Shown piece after piece: positions 26,706-36,000 of a DNA stretch of 64,000 nucleotides. The stretch's first letter is position 1. Each line of letters begins with the position of its first letter. Source of the DNA: Lachnospiraceae bacterium (GTDB lineage Bacteria; Bacillota; Clostridia; Lachnospirales; Lachnospiraceae); contig JAHAYJ010000032.1 in assembly GCA_018384375.1 (NCBI GenBank), positions 1 to 64,000 on the forward strand, in the 5' to 3' direction. The notes below the pieces were generated by a model, which ran no database searches, had not been told where the DNA came from, and saw nothing but the letters and a program-made list of their open reading frames with translations. Made by a program: the position numbers and the translations under genes.

Positions 26706-27707
26706 ATGAAGAATAAAATGGAAACGTGGAAAATTACGCTGACGGGAATGCTGATCGGCATGGGACTTTTCATCCCCTATGTGACATCTCATGCCTTTGG
26801 ATTAAAAGGGACGGTATTTTTGCCCATGCATTATACTGTTTTCCTTGCAGGCTTTTTATGTGGTCCTGTGTGTGGTGCGGTTGCCGGAATGACGACACCA
26901 CTGTTATCGAGCATTCTGACCGGTATGCCGGCTCTCTTTCCTATGCTTCCGGTTATGATGTGCGAGCTGTTCGTATATGGATGGATGACAGGCATTATTT
27001 ACAAAAGGGGACAGTTGGGAGTTTATAGAACCCTGATCTGTTCCATGCTGGCAGGGCGGCTGGTACATGGTATGGTATTTGCACTTTTACTGATTGCAAA
27101 GAATACTCCGGTAACCCTGGCTTCAGCGGGAATGTTTGTGGTGGAAGGAATTCCCGGCACGATCATACAATTGATTGTGATTCCGCCAATTGTAAAGGTT
27201 TTTGGAAAAATATTTGGTGAGAGAACCGGCAGCAATAGGGAAAAGGCGGTTGAGCAGTCGGAGGTTGTAAAGGAAGAATTACTGGAGCAGGCTAAGAAGA
27301 TGATTCGATCAGAAGAGTGTTCTTTTGTGGTGATCAAAGAAGGCAGAATTGTATATCAGGATAAGGGAAACGGGGTAAAGCCCATCCTTAAGCTGATAGA
27401 TACAGACAGAGAATTATTAAAAGGTGCTGTAATTGTAGATAAGATTATCGGTAAAGCTGCTGCATTGCTTCTGGTACTCGGTGAGGTGAAAACGGTTTAC
27501 GGAATCACCATGAGCCAGGCCGGAAAGGACTATCTGGTATATGCGGGCATCGGTGTGGATTACGAAAAGTGTATTGATGTAATCAGTAACCGTAAGCGGG
27601 ACGGAATTTGCCCTTTGGAGAGAGCAGTCAGCGATATTGAGGATCCCAAACAGGCATACGAAAAATTAAAAGAAACAATTGCGCAGTTGATGAAAACAGC
27701 AGTATAA
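26706..27707 (+). CDS. ECF transporter S-like membrane domain fused to DUF1893
   Basis: A 333-residue two-part protein. Residues 1 to about 175 are a membrane domain with five or six helices, resembling the substrate-binding S component of ECF vitamin transporters (GTVFLPMHYTVFLAGFLCGP, SSILTGMPALFPMLPVMMCE). A linker (about 175-205) leads to a DUF1893 domain (about 205-310: SFVVIKEGRIVYQDKGNGVK, IGKAAALLLVLGEVK, RDGICPLERAV), a small alpha/beta fold of unknown function related to cytidine-deaminase-like domains. It is the last gene of its transcription unit. Function unknown; uptake coupled to a ligand-handling domain is inference. Confidence 0.82.
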   Translation: MKNKMETWKITLTGMLIGMGLFIPYVTSHAFGLKGTVFLPMHYTVFLAGFLCGPVCGAVAGMTTPLLSSILTGMPALFPMLPVMMCELFVYGWMTGIIYKRGQLGVYRTLICSMLAGRLVHGMVFALLLIAKNTPVTLASAGMFVVEGIPGTIIQLIVIPPIVKVFGKIFGERTGSNREKAVEQSEVVKEELLEQAKKMIRSEECSFVVIKEGRIVYQDKGNGVKPILKLIDTDRELLKGAVIVDKIIGKAAALLLVLGEVKTVYGITMSQAGKDYLVYAGIGVDYEKCIDVISNRKRDGICPLERAVSDIEDPKQAYEKLKETIAQLMKTAV

Positions 27708-27729
27708 AAATGATGCAATCCTGCACAAG

Positions 27730-27769
27730 GGCCTTCCCTGATGGAAATAGTCAGGGAAGGCCTGTTTTT
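27730..27769 (+). terminator. Intrinsic terminator
   Basis: Arms GGCCTTCCCTGA / TCAGGGAAGGCC (27730-27762) followed by TGTTTTTATTTT, closing the amine/symporter gene cluster. Confidence 0.92.
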
Positions 27770-27897
27770 ATTTTGAAAAAGTCTGAATTTAATTTTAGCG
27801 GAAAAAATGGTTGACAAAAATGAGGTTGTACATGTTTCACAAATTTAAAAATTTGACAATCAAAAAAAGAATGATTCCGAAAATCAGGCGAAAAAAG

Positions 27898-27967
27898 TTA
27901 TCCACAATCAAAAGATGATAAAAACGGAGTTTTTAATTTATACACGAAGTTATCCACATTTTCCACA
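27898..27967. promoter_or_regulatory. DnaA-box cluster in an AT-rich gap
   Basis: The 485-bp gap before hpf is AT-rich and contains TTATCCACA at 27898-27906 and 27950-27958. TTTTCCACA directly abuts the second (27959-27967), and a one-mismatch TTATACACG lies at 27938-27946. These fit the DnaA box consensus TTWTNCACA. No dnaA/dnaN genes or strand switch are near, so it is unlikely to be oriC. It may be a DnaA titration or regulatory site. Confidence 0.6.
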
Positions 27968-27997
27968 GACGGAATATCGAAATTTGAGGAGAAGCAA

Positions 27998-28033
27998 ATG
28001 AATCAATCAGAACGAACGTTTTGTGGATTGTGA
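27998..28033 (+). other. Possible 11-codon leader ORF upstream of hpf
   Basis: ATG 27998 to TGA 28033 encodes MNQSERTFCGL. GAGGAG at 27986-27991 is perfectly spaced. It lies about 100 bp before the likely hpf promoter, so it would be on a longer transcript. No run of one amino acid indicates classic attenuation. Confidence 0.25.
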
Positions 28034-28128
28034 TAGAAATGTCAAAAAAAGAAGATGTGTGTTAGAAAAATACGATAAATAAAATTGTCCGAAAAATAGA
28101 AAGATTGAAAAACAAAATACGGGAATTG

Positions 28129-28158
28129 TTGCATAACAAACACAAGCTGTGGTATAAT
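28129..28158 (+). promoter_or_regulatory. Promoter of hpf
   Basis: TATAAT at 28153-28158 (with TGG just before) and a weak -35, TTGCAT at 28129-28134, 18 bp upstream. This gives a short leader of about 28 nt. Confidence 0.55.
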
Positions 28159-28192
28159 GTTCATACAATAATCCAAGGAAAGGATGATGAAT

Positions 28193-28720
28193 ATGAAATT
28201 TGTTATTGTTGGTAAAAATATTGAGGTTACACCGGGACTTCGAAGCGCAGTTGAGGACAAGATAGGAAAGCTTGAGAAATACTTTACATCCGAAGCAGAA
28301 GCTCATGTGACTTTAAGCGTTGAGAAGGAAAGACAGAAAATTGAAGTTACCATTCCTGTAAAGGGAAGTATCATCCGTTCTGAGCAGGTGAGCAACGACA
28401 TGTATGTTTCCATTGATCTGGTGGAAGAGATCATAGAAAGACAGCTTAAAAAATACAAGAATAAATTGGTAGACCAGAAACAGTCGGCAGGCTTTTTCAA
28501 ACAGGAGTTTATTGATAAGGAATACATGGACGAGGAAGAAATTAAGATCATCCGTTCCAAGAAGTTCGATATTAAGCCAATGTATCCTGAGGATGCCTGC
28601 ATCCAGATGGAACTTCTCGGACATAATTTCTTCGTATTCTGCAATGCAGAAACAGATCAGATTAATGTCGTTTACAAGAGAAAAGGAAACACCTACGGCT
28701 TAATTGAACCGGAATACTAA
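28193..28720 (+). CDS. hpf: Ribosome hibernation promoting factor, long form
   Basis: A 175-residue long-type HPF. The N-terminal S30AE domain (about 1-95: MKFVIVGKNIEVTPGLRSAV, KIGKLEKYFTSEAEAHVTLS) binds the decoding centre. A linker leads to the C-terminal dimerisation domain (about 120-175: IIRSKKFDIKPMYPEDACIQ, MELLGHNFFVFCNAETDQIN), which joins two ribosomes into 100S particles. ATG 28193 is used because AAGGAAAGG ends 9 bp before it; ATGs at 28184 and 28187 are too close. It is monocistronic, with its own promoter and terminator. Confidence 0.96.
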   Translation: MKFVIVGKNIEVTPGLRSAVEDKIGKLEKYFTSEAEAHVTLSVEKERQKIEVTIPVKGSIIRSEQVSNDMYVSIDLVEEIIERQLKKYKNKLVDQKQSAGFFKQEFIDKEYMDEEEIKIIRSKKFDIKPMYPEDACIQMELLGHNFFVFCNAETDQINVVYKRKGNTYGLIEPEY

Positions 28721-28757
28721 AGCGTCAATTCAGACAGAATAAAAGATGAACAGAATG

Positions 28758-28788
28758 AAAAGATGTGTGGCATGCCACACATCTTTTT
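28758..28788 (+). terminator. Intrinsic terminator of hpf
   Basis: Long palindrome with arms AAAAGATGTGTGGCA / TGCCACACATCTTTTT (28758-28788). A TATAAT immediately follows at 28791-28796 and probably starts the next transcript. Confidence 0.9.
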
Positions 28789-28800
28789 GCTATAATGTAT

Positions 28801-28856
28801 CCTGTCAGCAGGAAACCAAGCGGCGGCGAAGCCGGCATTTGGTTTCATCTGACAGG
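28801..28856 (+). ncRNA. Structured 5' leader hairpin before the membrane glycosyltransferase-like gene
   Basis: Nested perfect arms are CCTGTCAG (28801-28808) with CTGACAGG (28849-28856), and GAAACCAA (28812-28819) with TTGGTTTC (28839-28846). A small GGC-GAA-GCC tip closes it. It begins only a few bases after a TATAAT, so it would be the very 5' end of the mRNA. No T run follows, so it is not a terminator. It matches no riboswitch family I know. Confidence 0.55.
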
Positions 28857-28881
28857 ATAGCGATAAGCCGAAAGGATAATT

Positions 28882-30750
28882 ATGTTTTTGGTTCAGATAA
28901 TATTTTTGATGATTTTAATACTCGGTATCGCATGGAAGTTCCGGCTCTCTTTTGTGGAGTCTGTTCCGATTGGCACATCTCTTCTCGTTTTGCTATTGTA
29001 TGTGCTGGCCTTCTTTCACTGCCTGTCGGCGTCGGATTATATTGCAATTGCTGCAGTGGCAGCAGCTGCTGTTTATGTTTTCAGAATATCTGCAGAAAAA
29101 CGCATGCAGCTGTTAGGTTTCGTAAAGCAGGAGATGACAGACGGCGCAACAATCACCGCGGTACTTATAGCAATCACTGTTGCTTTTTGCGTGAGTGGTA
29201 AGGTGGTAAGCTGGTGGGATGATTATAATTTCTGGGCAACGGATGTGAAGTCCCTGTTCTATTTGGACGGCTTTGCGGGGAAATATGCCAATGTGGCGCC
29301 GGAGTTCGGGGACTACCCTCCGGGAACACAGATGATGAAGTGGTGGTTTTTGCATTTTTCGCCCGGAGAATTTAGGGAAGGGCTGATGTTTGCCGGATAT
29401 TATTTTATGAATCTGGCGTTTCTGTTCCCACTTCTGAAATGGATTAAGAAGCACAACCCGCTCCTGTTGATTCCGGGAGGAATTTCCCTCTGGCTTTTTC
29501 CGGCGGTGGCAGAAGCATTCTGGTTGGACGGATGCTGCGCTGATCTGACGATGGCGGTTGTTTACGGTTCCTTTCTGGTTTCGGTAGTGGATGGCAGGGA
29601 AAAAGGCAGACTGCTTTATTACGGCAGACAGGCTTTATTTCTGATGATCCTGGTACTCTGTAAAAACACCGGATTTATCTGGGTGGCGTTCGGTCTTATG
29701 TTTGATTACGGGTATCATATTGTTATTGGTTGTAAGAAGGCAAAGGGAGGGAACAGGCTGGCTCTTTTCTGGGTTACGCTGCTTCCGGTTTTGACAGAGG
29801 GTTCCTGGCTCTCCTTCTGTCTGCTTAATCGTAGGGTGGCAAAGCTTACCGGAACGGCAATTCAGATGGTGACCGGTGGTATGAACCTGCCCGAATATCA
29901 GGGAGCCATGGTAAGTGCTTTTATGGAGGCTTTCGTGAGCTGGCCGCTTCACCGGGGAAAAACATTTGCAGTGGACTTAAGTCCGTTGATGCTATATCTT
30001 TTGCTGCTTATTTTCACGATTGTGTTGTATCGCAGTCATATTCTGGATAAGCGAAAAGCCTGCTATATCGGAAGCTTTCTGGCGATATCCGGAATTCTGT
30101 TTTATACATTTAATCTGATCAGCCATCTCACTATTTTTGCGGTGGAAACGCAATACCTGGAGCCATTCGGAATGGTTTCTTCCATTGAACGGTATGGTGC
30201 GCCTTTTATGATAGGAGGATTATATCTGCTGGCCTATTTTACCATGCAGGGAAGCAGGTCAATAAAAGGGGTGGTAATTTGCCTTCTCTTTGTATTCCTT
30301 ACTACAGATTATGCCGGAGCCTACCGGGGAATCTGGGGGTATCATGACACGATAGAAGAAACACTGGCCCAGAGGAACGAGGTTGTGGATGAGGCGGCTG
30401 AGGAATTTCTTGCAAGTGTAGGGGCAGGCACCAGCGAAAGCATTGGACGGGTGTTATATCTGCGGGATATTTCCGATATCAGTTGGGTGAGAAATACTTA
30501 TGTCGGCTTTGAGGCGGCACCTGTTTCTGTGATGTATGGAAACATTGATGCGAAGCAATTGGAAAGTCGGGATATTATCAATGCGATAGAGGATGCACAT
30601 GCAGAATACCTGTATGTGAATGAATTGGGAGAAGCCGGAGAAGCACTGCTTAATCCGCTTACGGATGGGGAAGACTTTGCATACGGATGCCTGTATCAGG
30701 TAGAAGAAGGTGCGGAAGGAATGAAGCTTAGGAAGGTGCAGAAGGGATAA
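28882..30750 (+). CDS. Polytopic membrane protein, GT-C glycosyltransferase-like
   Basis: A 622-residue protein with about 11-13 hydrophobic segments and a soluble C-terminal part (about 500-622). The first extracellular loop contains SWWDDYNFWATDVKSLFY and later FGDYPPGTQMMKWW. An acidic pair in the first loop, followed by a YPPG motif, is typical of GT-C lipid-sugar transferases of the ArnT/PMT superfamily. The exact reaction is unknown. ATG 28882 follows CGAAAGGATAATT. The next gene, a GT2-GtrA fusion that would make polyprenyl-phosphate sugars, starts 1 bp after its stop, so the pair probably makes and uses a lipid-linked sugar donor. Confidence 0.8.
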   Translation: MFLVQIIFLMILILGIAWKFRLSFVESVPIGTSLLVLLLYVLAFFHCLSASDYIAIAAVAAAAVYVFRISAEKRMQLLGFVKQEMTDGATITAVLIAITVAFCVSGKVVSWWDDYNFWATDVKSLFYLDGFAGKYANVAPEFGDYPPGTQMMKWWFLHFSPGEFREGLMFAGYYFMNLAFLFPLLKWIKKHNPLLLIPGGISLWLFPAVAEAFWLDGCCADLTMAVVYGSFLVSVVDGREKGRLLYYGRQALFLMILVLCKNTGFIWVAFGLMFDYGYHIVIGCKKAKGGNRLALFWVTLLPVLTEGSWLSFCLLNRRVAKLTGTAIQMVTGGMNLPEYQGAMVSAFMEAFVSWPLHRGKTFAVDLSPLMLYLLLLIFTIVLYRSHILDKRKACYIGSFLAISGILFYTFNLISHLTIFAVETQYLEPFGMVSSIERYGAPFMIGGLYLLAYFTMQGSRSIKGVVICLLFVFLTTDYAGAYRGIWGYHDTIEETLAQRNEVVDEAAEEFLASVGAGTSESIGRVLYLRDISDISWVRNTYVGFEAAPVSVMYGNIDAKQLESRDIINAIEDAHAEYLYVNELGEAGEALLNPLTDGEDFAYGCLYQVEEGAEGMKLRKVQKG

Positions 30751-30751
30751 C

Positions 30752-31834
30752 ATGGATATGGAGATGATGAGAGAGGGAAAGCAGATACCGATTGTGATCC
30801 CTTCTTATGAGCCGGATGAAAAACTGCCGGCACTTTTAAAAAAGCTGCGGGAAAGTGGTTTTACGAATATTGTAGTGATAGATGATGGAAGCGGTAAAGC
30901 ATATGCCCGCTTTTTTGACGAGGCAAGGGAGACCTACCGGTGCAAAGTGCTGCATCATGCGGTAAATCAGGGGAAGGGAAGGGCGCTGAAAACGGCCTTC
31001 AATTTCTGCCTTCAGGAATTCCCGGGACTGGTTGGTGTGATAACTGCTGACTCGGACGGTCAACATACGCCTGATTGTATTCTGGACTGCGCTGAGGCAT
31101 TGATTGAGCATCCGGACTCTCTGATCCTGGGCTGCAGATGTTTTGAGGGAGAGGATGTGCCTGTCCGTTCTGAGTTCGGAAATAAATGTACAAGAGTCGT
31201 GATGAAATATCTGACGGGAATTACAGTGTCTGATACTCAGACAGGACTCCGGGGAATACCGGCAGCTTTTATGCAGCAGCTTTTGATGGTCAAGGGCGAA
31301 CGGTTTGAATTTGAGACCAATATGCTCCTGGAGACCAAGACACGGAAAATTCCTATTGTAGAGGTACCGATCAAGACAATTTATATAGAAGAAAATAAGA
31401 CAAGCCATTTTAACCCGATTAAAGATTCTGTCAGAATATATATGATATTTGGGAAGTTTCTTTTTTCATCGCTCTCGTCCAGCGTGGTAGATCTGGTGCT
31501 GTTTTCCGTTTTCTGCTTCCTGCTTCGGGATATGGATTTTCAGGTTGTTTCCTATATTACCGCGGCAACGGTGCTTGCGAGAATCCTTTCTGCCTTCTAT
31601 AATTACTCGATGAACTATAAGGTGGTATTTCAAAGCGAAACTTCTGTTAAGCAATCACTGCCAAGATATATCGGACTGGCAGTGGTACAGATGTCCTTCA
31701 GCGCATTGCTGGTAAATAAACTTTATCCGTTGTTTGGTGGCGTGGAGGTTCTGGTAAAAATTCCCGTGGACGTGCTGCTGTTTTTCTTAAGCTTTGTAAT
31801 TCAAAGAGAATTTGTATATACGGAAAAGGACTGA
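30752..31834 (+). CDS. Glycosyltransferase family 2 fused to a GtrA domain
   Basis: A 360-residue protein. The N-terminal GT2 domain (about 8-225) resembles dolichyl/polyprenyl-phosphate mannosyltransferases (IPIVIPSYEPDEKLPALL, VVIDDGSG, GVITADSDGQH with the metal-binding D-x-D, DTQTGLRG). The C-terminal GtrA domain (about 230-355) has four helices and ends VIQREFVYTEKD. It probably charges undecaprenyl phosphate with a sugar on the inner face and helps flip it. ATG 30752 lies 1 bp after the upstream stop, so translation is coupled. Its stop lies 3 bp from that of the convergent M23 gene. Confidence 0.92.
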   Translation: MDMEMMREGKQIPIVIPSYEPDEKLPALLKKLRESGFTNIVVIDDGSGKAYARFFDEARETYRCKVLHHAVNQGKGRALKTAFNFCLQEFPGLVGVITADSDGQHTPDCILDCAEALIEHPDSLILGCRCFEGEDVPVRSEFGNKCTRVVMKYLTGITVSDTQTGLRGIPAAFMQQLLMVKGERFEFETNMLLETKTRKIPIVEVPIKTIYIEENKTSHFNPIKDSVRIYMIFGKFLFSSLSSSVVDLVLFSVFCFLLRDMDFQVVSYITAATVLARILSAFYNYSMNYKVVFQSETSVKQSLPRYIGLAVVQMSFSALLVNKLYPLFGGVEVLVKIPVDVLLFFLSFVIQREFVYTEKD

Positions 31835-31837
31835 TAG

Positions 31838-32914
31838 TCAGACAGTATTATTGCCTGACAGCTTTGTCATATTTTTGTATTCGGTGACAGAAGGGTCTCT
31901 CATCTGAAAGGAACGGAACCATTCCTTGGTTTCTTGATTTTTTTCGGTGAGGGATCTGTTTTTATATAGAAAGCGTGTAAGGGCATAGCAGTCGATCCAG
32001 ATCTCATTGTTGCCTTCCTTTTGGGATTCATCAAATATAAGCTGTAATCCCCAGTGAAGATGTACGGTATCAATGTTGTTTGTATTTTCCTTTGCACTGT
32101 AGCCGGTATGACCCATGTAGCCGATCACATCTCCGGCGGTTACAACACTGCCTTCTTCAAGGTCAAGAGCGTAGGGAAAGTTCTGGCGAAGATGAGCGTA
32201 GTAATAATAGCGTTTGCCGTCAAAGCTTCTGATACCGATGCGCCATCCACCGTACTGATTCCAGCCCAGTGCTTCCACGTAACCGGATTCCACTGCAATG
32301 ATGGGCGTACCGATCTGCCCCATCATATCATGTCCCAAATGCTGTCTTTTATAGCCGTAGCTCCGGGAGGAACCGAAATCGTCATAATCATTATAGGGAA
32401 AGCCCTTTGCAATGGGGGAAAAGGCTTTTAATCCGTAAACCTTTTTCCAGACCTTTTCGCCGGCTTCATTTTCCTGCTGAATCTCATATTCACCTACCAT
32501 ACCACCCAGAACAGCTTCATAGGCTTCATAATAATAGTCATAATATTTCATATCCTTTGTCAGTTCTTTGATCGTGATTTTCTCATCCGAGAGCTCCCCG
32601 GCAAGCTTATTGATCAGGGAAATACTGCTCTTATCAAAGGTGCCGCCGCATTTGGCACCGGCGTAGGCAAGTAATTCGATCCAATTAATATGGACGGGAG
32701 AATCATAACTGGCAACATCCAGATCATAGGCAGTGCACAGAGCTTCATAGCTGACATTGAAATCCACCCATTTAATATAGCTGCCGTCTGTTCCCGAAAC
32801 AACCTCAACAGCTTCCGGGCTGCGTCCGGATGTGTGATGATAAATTAATAGGCAGACAGCTGCAAGAAGCAGGCAGAATATGATACGGGGAATCTGAACA
32901 GGTAACTTTTTCAT
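31838..32914 (-). CDS. Membrane-anchored M23 family metallopeptidase
   Basis: A 358-residue protein with an N-terminal anchor (about residues 10-28, RIIFCLLLAAVCLLIY) and a C-terminal lysostaphin-like M23 domain (about 185-325). The domain has GHDMMGQIGTPIIAVESG (zinc His and Asp), YYYYAHL and HLHWG. The middle (about 45-170) is mostly helical and resembles the spacer in SpoIIQ-like or LytM proteins. It may cleave peptide cross-bridges or act as a LytM activator. ATG 32914 has AAGGTG at good spacing; an in-frame ATG at 33094 would run through the carB promoter. Confidence 0.9.
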   Translation of the reverse strand: MKKLPVQIPRIIFCLLLAAVCLLIYHHTSGRSPEAVEVVSGTDGSYIKWVDFNVSYEALCTAYDLDVASYDSPVHINWIELLAYAGAKCGGTFDKSSISLINKLAGELSDEKITIKELTKDMKYYDYYYEAYEAVLGGMVGEYEIQQENEAGEKVWKKVYGLKAFSPIAKGFPYNDYDDFGSSRSYGYKRQHLGHDMMGQIGTPIIAVESGYVEALGWNQYGGWRIGIRSFDGKRYYYYAHLRQNFPYALDLEEGSVVTAGDVIGYMGHTGYSAKENTNNIDTVHLHWGLQLIFDESQKEGNNEIWIDCYALTRFLYKNRSLTEKNQETKEWFRSFQMRDPSVTEYKNMTKLSGNNTV

Positions 32915-33007
32915 GAAATACACCTTAATATACAGGTTAAAAAAATATATGACGGTGCAGAAGGAGATATTCGTAGCAGATTTGCGACTGGTTGCAGACA
33001 TATCAAA

Positions 33008-33037
33008 TTGACAGTGGTTATTTGGTGATGATAGAAT
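33008..33037 (+). promoter_or_regulatory. Promoter of carB
   Basis: TTGACA (33008-33013), 18-bp spacer, TAGAAT (33032-33037), about 38 bp before the GTG start of carB. Confidence 0.7.
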
Positions 33038-33074
33038 GTTATACAATAAAATACGAAATTCGGAGGAAATTCTT

Positions 33075-36000
33075 GTGCCAAAAAGAACAGACATTCATAA
33101 AGTATTGATTATCGGCTCCGGTCCGATTATTATCGGGCAGGCCTGTGAATTTGATTATTCGGGAACACAGGCATGCAAAGCACTTCGTAAGCTTGGCTAT
33201 GAGATCGTGCTGGTAAATTCCAATCCGGCAACGATCATGACAGATCCGGAGACCGCTGATGTGACCTATATTGAGCCGTTGAATGTGGAGCGGCTTGAGC
33301 AGATCATTGCAAAGGAACGCCCGGATGCACTGCTCCCTAATCTGGGAGGACAGTCCGGCTTAAATCTGTGTGCAGAATTGAATCAGGCGGGAGTTCTGGA
33401 AAAATACGGTGTTAAGGTCATTGGAGTCCAGGTGGATGCCATTGAGCGCGGTGAGGACCGCATTGCGTTTAAGAAGACCATGAATGAGCTGGGAATAGAG
33501 ATGGCACGCAGTGAGGTGGCTTACTCGGTGGAGGAAGCGCTTGCCATTGCCGATCAGCTGGGATATCCGGTGGTTTTGCGTCCCGCTTATACAATGGGCG
33601 GTGCCGGCGGTGGCCTTGTTTATAATAAAGAAGAATTACAGACAGTCTGTGCCAGAGGGCTCCAGGCCAGTCTGGTGGGACAGGTTCTGGTAGAAGAATC
33701 TATTCTGGGCTGGGAGGAACTGGAGCTTGAGGTGGTCCGTGATGCGGACAACAATATTATTACCGTATGTTTTATTGAGAATATCGATCCGCTTGGCGTT
33801 CATACGGGAGATTCCTTCTGTTCTGCGCCGATGCTAACCATCTCTGAGGAATGTCAGAAGAGGCTTCAGGAGCAGGCGTATAAAATCGTGGAATCCGTTC
33901 AGGTGATCGGTGGAACCAATGTACAGTTTGCTCACGATCCTGTGTCGGACCGCATTATTGTTATAGAAATCAATCCTCGTACCTCCCGCTCTTCAGCGCT
34001 GGCATCCAAGGCAACCGGCTTCCCGATCGCACTGGTTTCCGCTATGCTGGCAGCAGGTCTTACCTTAAAGGATATTCCCTGTGGCAAATACGGAACCCTG
34101 GATAAATATGTGCCTGACGGAGATTACGTAGTGATCAAGTTTGCGCGCTGGGCATTTGAGAAGTTTAAGGGTGTTGAGGATAAGCTGGGAACCCAGATGC
34201 GTGCTGTGGGTGAGGTCATGAGTATCGGCAAGACCTATAAGGAGGCATTCCAGAAGGCAATCCGTTCATTGGAGACGGGGCGCTACGGATTGGGTCATGT
34301 CAAAAATTTTGATACCTTAAGTAAGGAGGAATTGCTGAAGCGCTTAACAACGCCGTCCAGTGAGCGCCATTTCCTGATGTATGAGGCACTCCGAAAGGGA
34401 GCGACTGTGCAGGAGATTTTTGAACTAACCAAGGTGAAAACCTATTTTATTGAGCAAATGAAGGAACTGGTGGAGGAAGAAGAAGCTCTTCTGAAATACA
34501 AGGGCAGTATGCCCACGGATGAAATGCTGATTACTGCCAAGAAGGATGGTTTTTCCGATAAATATTTAAGTCAGTTGCTGGAAATCTCAGAGGAGAAAAT
34601 TCGTAACCGCCGTATGTCACTTGGCGTGGAAGAGGCATGGGAGGGGGTTCATGTAAGCGGAACAAAGAACAGCGCTTATTATTACTCAACCTACAATGCT
34701 CCGGATAAAAATCCTGTAAATACCGATAAACCTAAGATTATGATTCTGGGTGGCGGTCCCAACCGCATTGGTCAGGGAATCGAATTTGACTATTGCTGTG
34801 TTCATGCTTCGCTGGCACTTAAGAAGCTTGGATTTGAGACAATTATTGTAAACTGTAATCCGGAAACTGTGTCAACCGACTACGACACCTCAGACAAGCT
34901 GTATTTTGAACCGCTGACGCTGGAGGATGTGCTAAGTATTTATAAGAAAGAAAAGCCACTGGGTGTGATTGCACAGTTTGGCGGTCAGACTCCTCTTAAT
35001 TTGGCAGCCGATCTTGAAAAGAACGGCGTGAAGATTCTGGGTACGGCTCCTTCTGTTATTGATCTGGCGGAGGATCGTGACCTGTTCCGTGCAATGATGG
35101 AGAAGCTGGAAATTCCCATGCCCGAATCGGGAATGGCTGTGAATGTGGAAGAGGCAATTGCGATTGCGAATCGGATCGGTTATCCGGTTATGGTACGTCC
35201 CTCTTATGTACTTGGCGGGCGCGGTATGGAAGTGGTCTATGACGATGAAAGCATGACGGAATATATGAACGCTGCAGTTGGCGTGACGCCTGACCGCCCT
35301 ATTCTCATTGACCGATTCTTAAATCATGCACTGGAATGTGAGGCGGATGCGATCAGTGACGGAACACATGCCTTTGTACCGGCTGTCATGGAGCATATTG
35401 AGCTTGCGGGGATTCATTCCGGTGACTCAGCCTGCATCATTCCCTCTGTCCATATTTCTCCTGAGAATGTGGAGACGATTAAGGAATATACGAGAAAGAT
35501 TGCAGAGGAAATGCATGTGAAGGGCTTGATGAACATGCAGTATGCCATTGAGAACGGCAAGGTATTTGTACTGGAGGCAAATCCCAGAGCATCCCGTACT
35601 GTCCCACTGGTATCTAAGGTCTGCAATATCCGGATGGTGCCGCTTGCCACTGATATTATCACATCGGAAATCACCGGCCGTCCTTCGCCGGTTGCCGACC
35701 TGAAGGAACAGAGTATTCCTTATTATGGTGTGAAGGAGGCAGTGTTCCCCTTCAATATGTTCCAGGAGGTTGACCCGATCCTCGGACCCGAGATGCGTTC
35801 TACCGGTGAGGTACTTGGGTTGTCCCGTACTTATGGAGAAGCCTTTTTCAAGGCACAGGAGGCAATTCAGTCCAGGCTTCCGCTTGAGGGAACGGTGCTC
35901 ATCTCAGTAAATCGTAAGGACAAGGAAGAAGTGGTAGAGGTTGCAAAGGGCTTTGCAGAGGATGGTTTCCGGATCGTAGCAACCGGAGGTACCTATGATC

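Noticed and set aside
27770-28190. Possible chromosomal origin of replication
   Set aside because: DnaA boxes are present, but there is no dnaA/dnaN/recF, no change in coding strand, and too few boxes for a clostridial oriC.
28746-29201. 151-codon plus-strand open frame before the GT-C-like gene
   Set aside because: It runs through the hpf terminator and leader hairpin, overlaps the real gene in another frame, and is Cys/Arg-rich with no homology.
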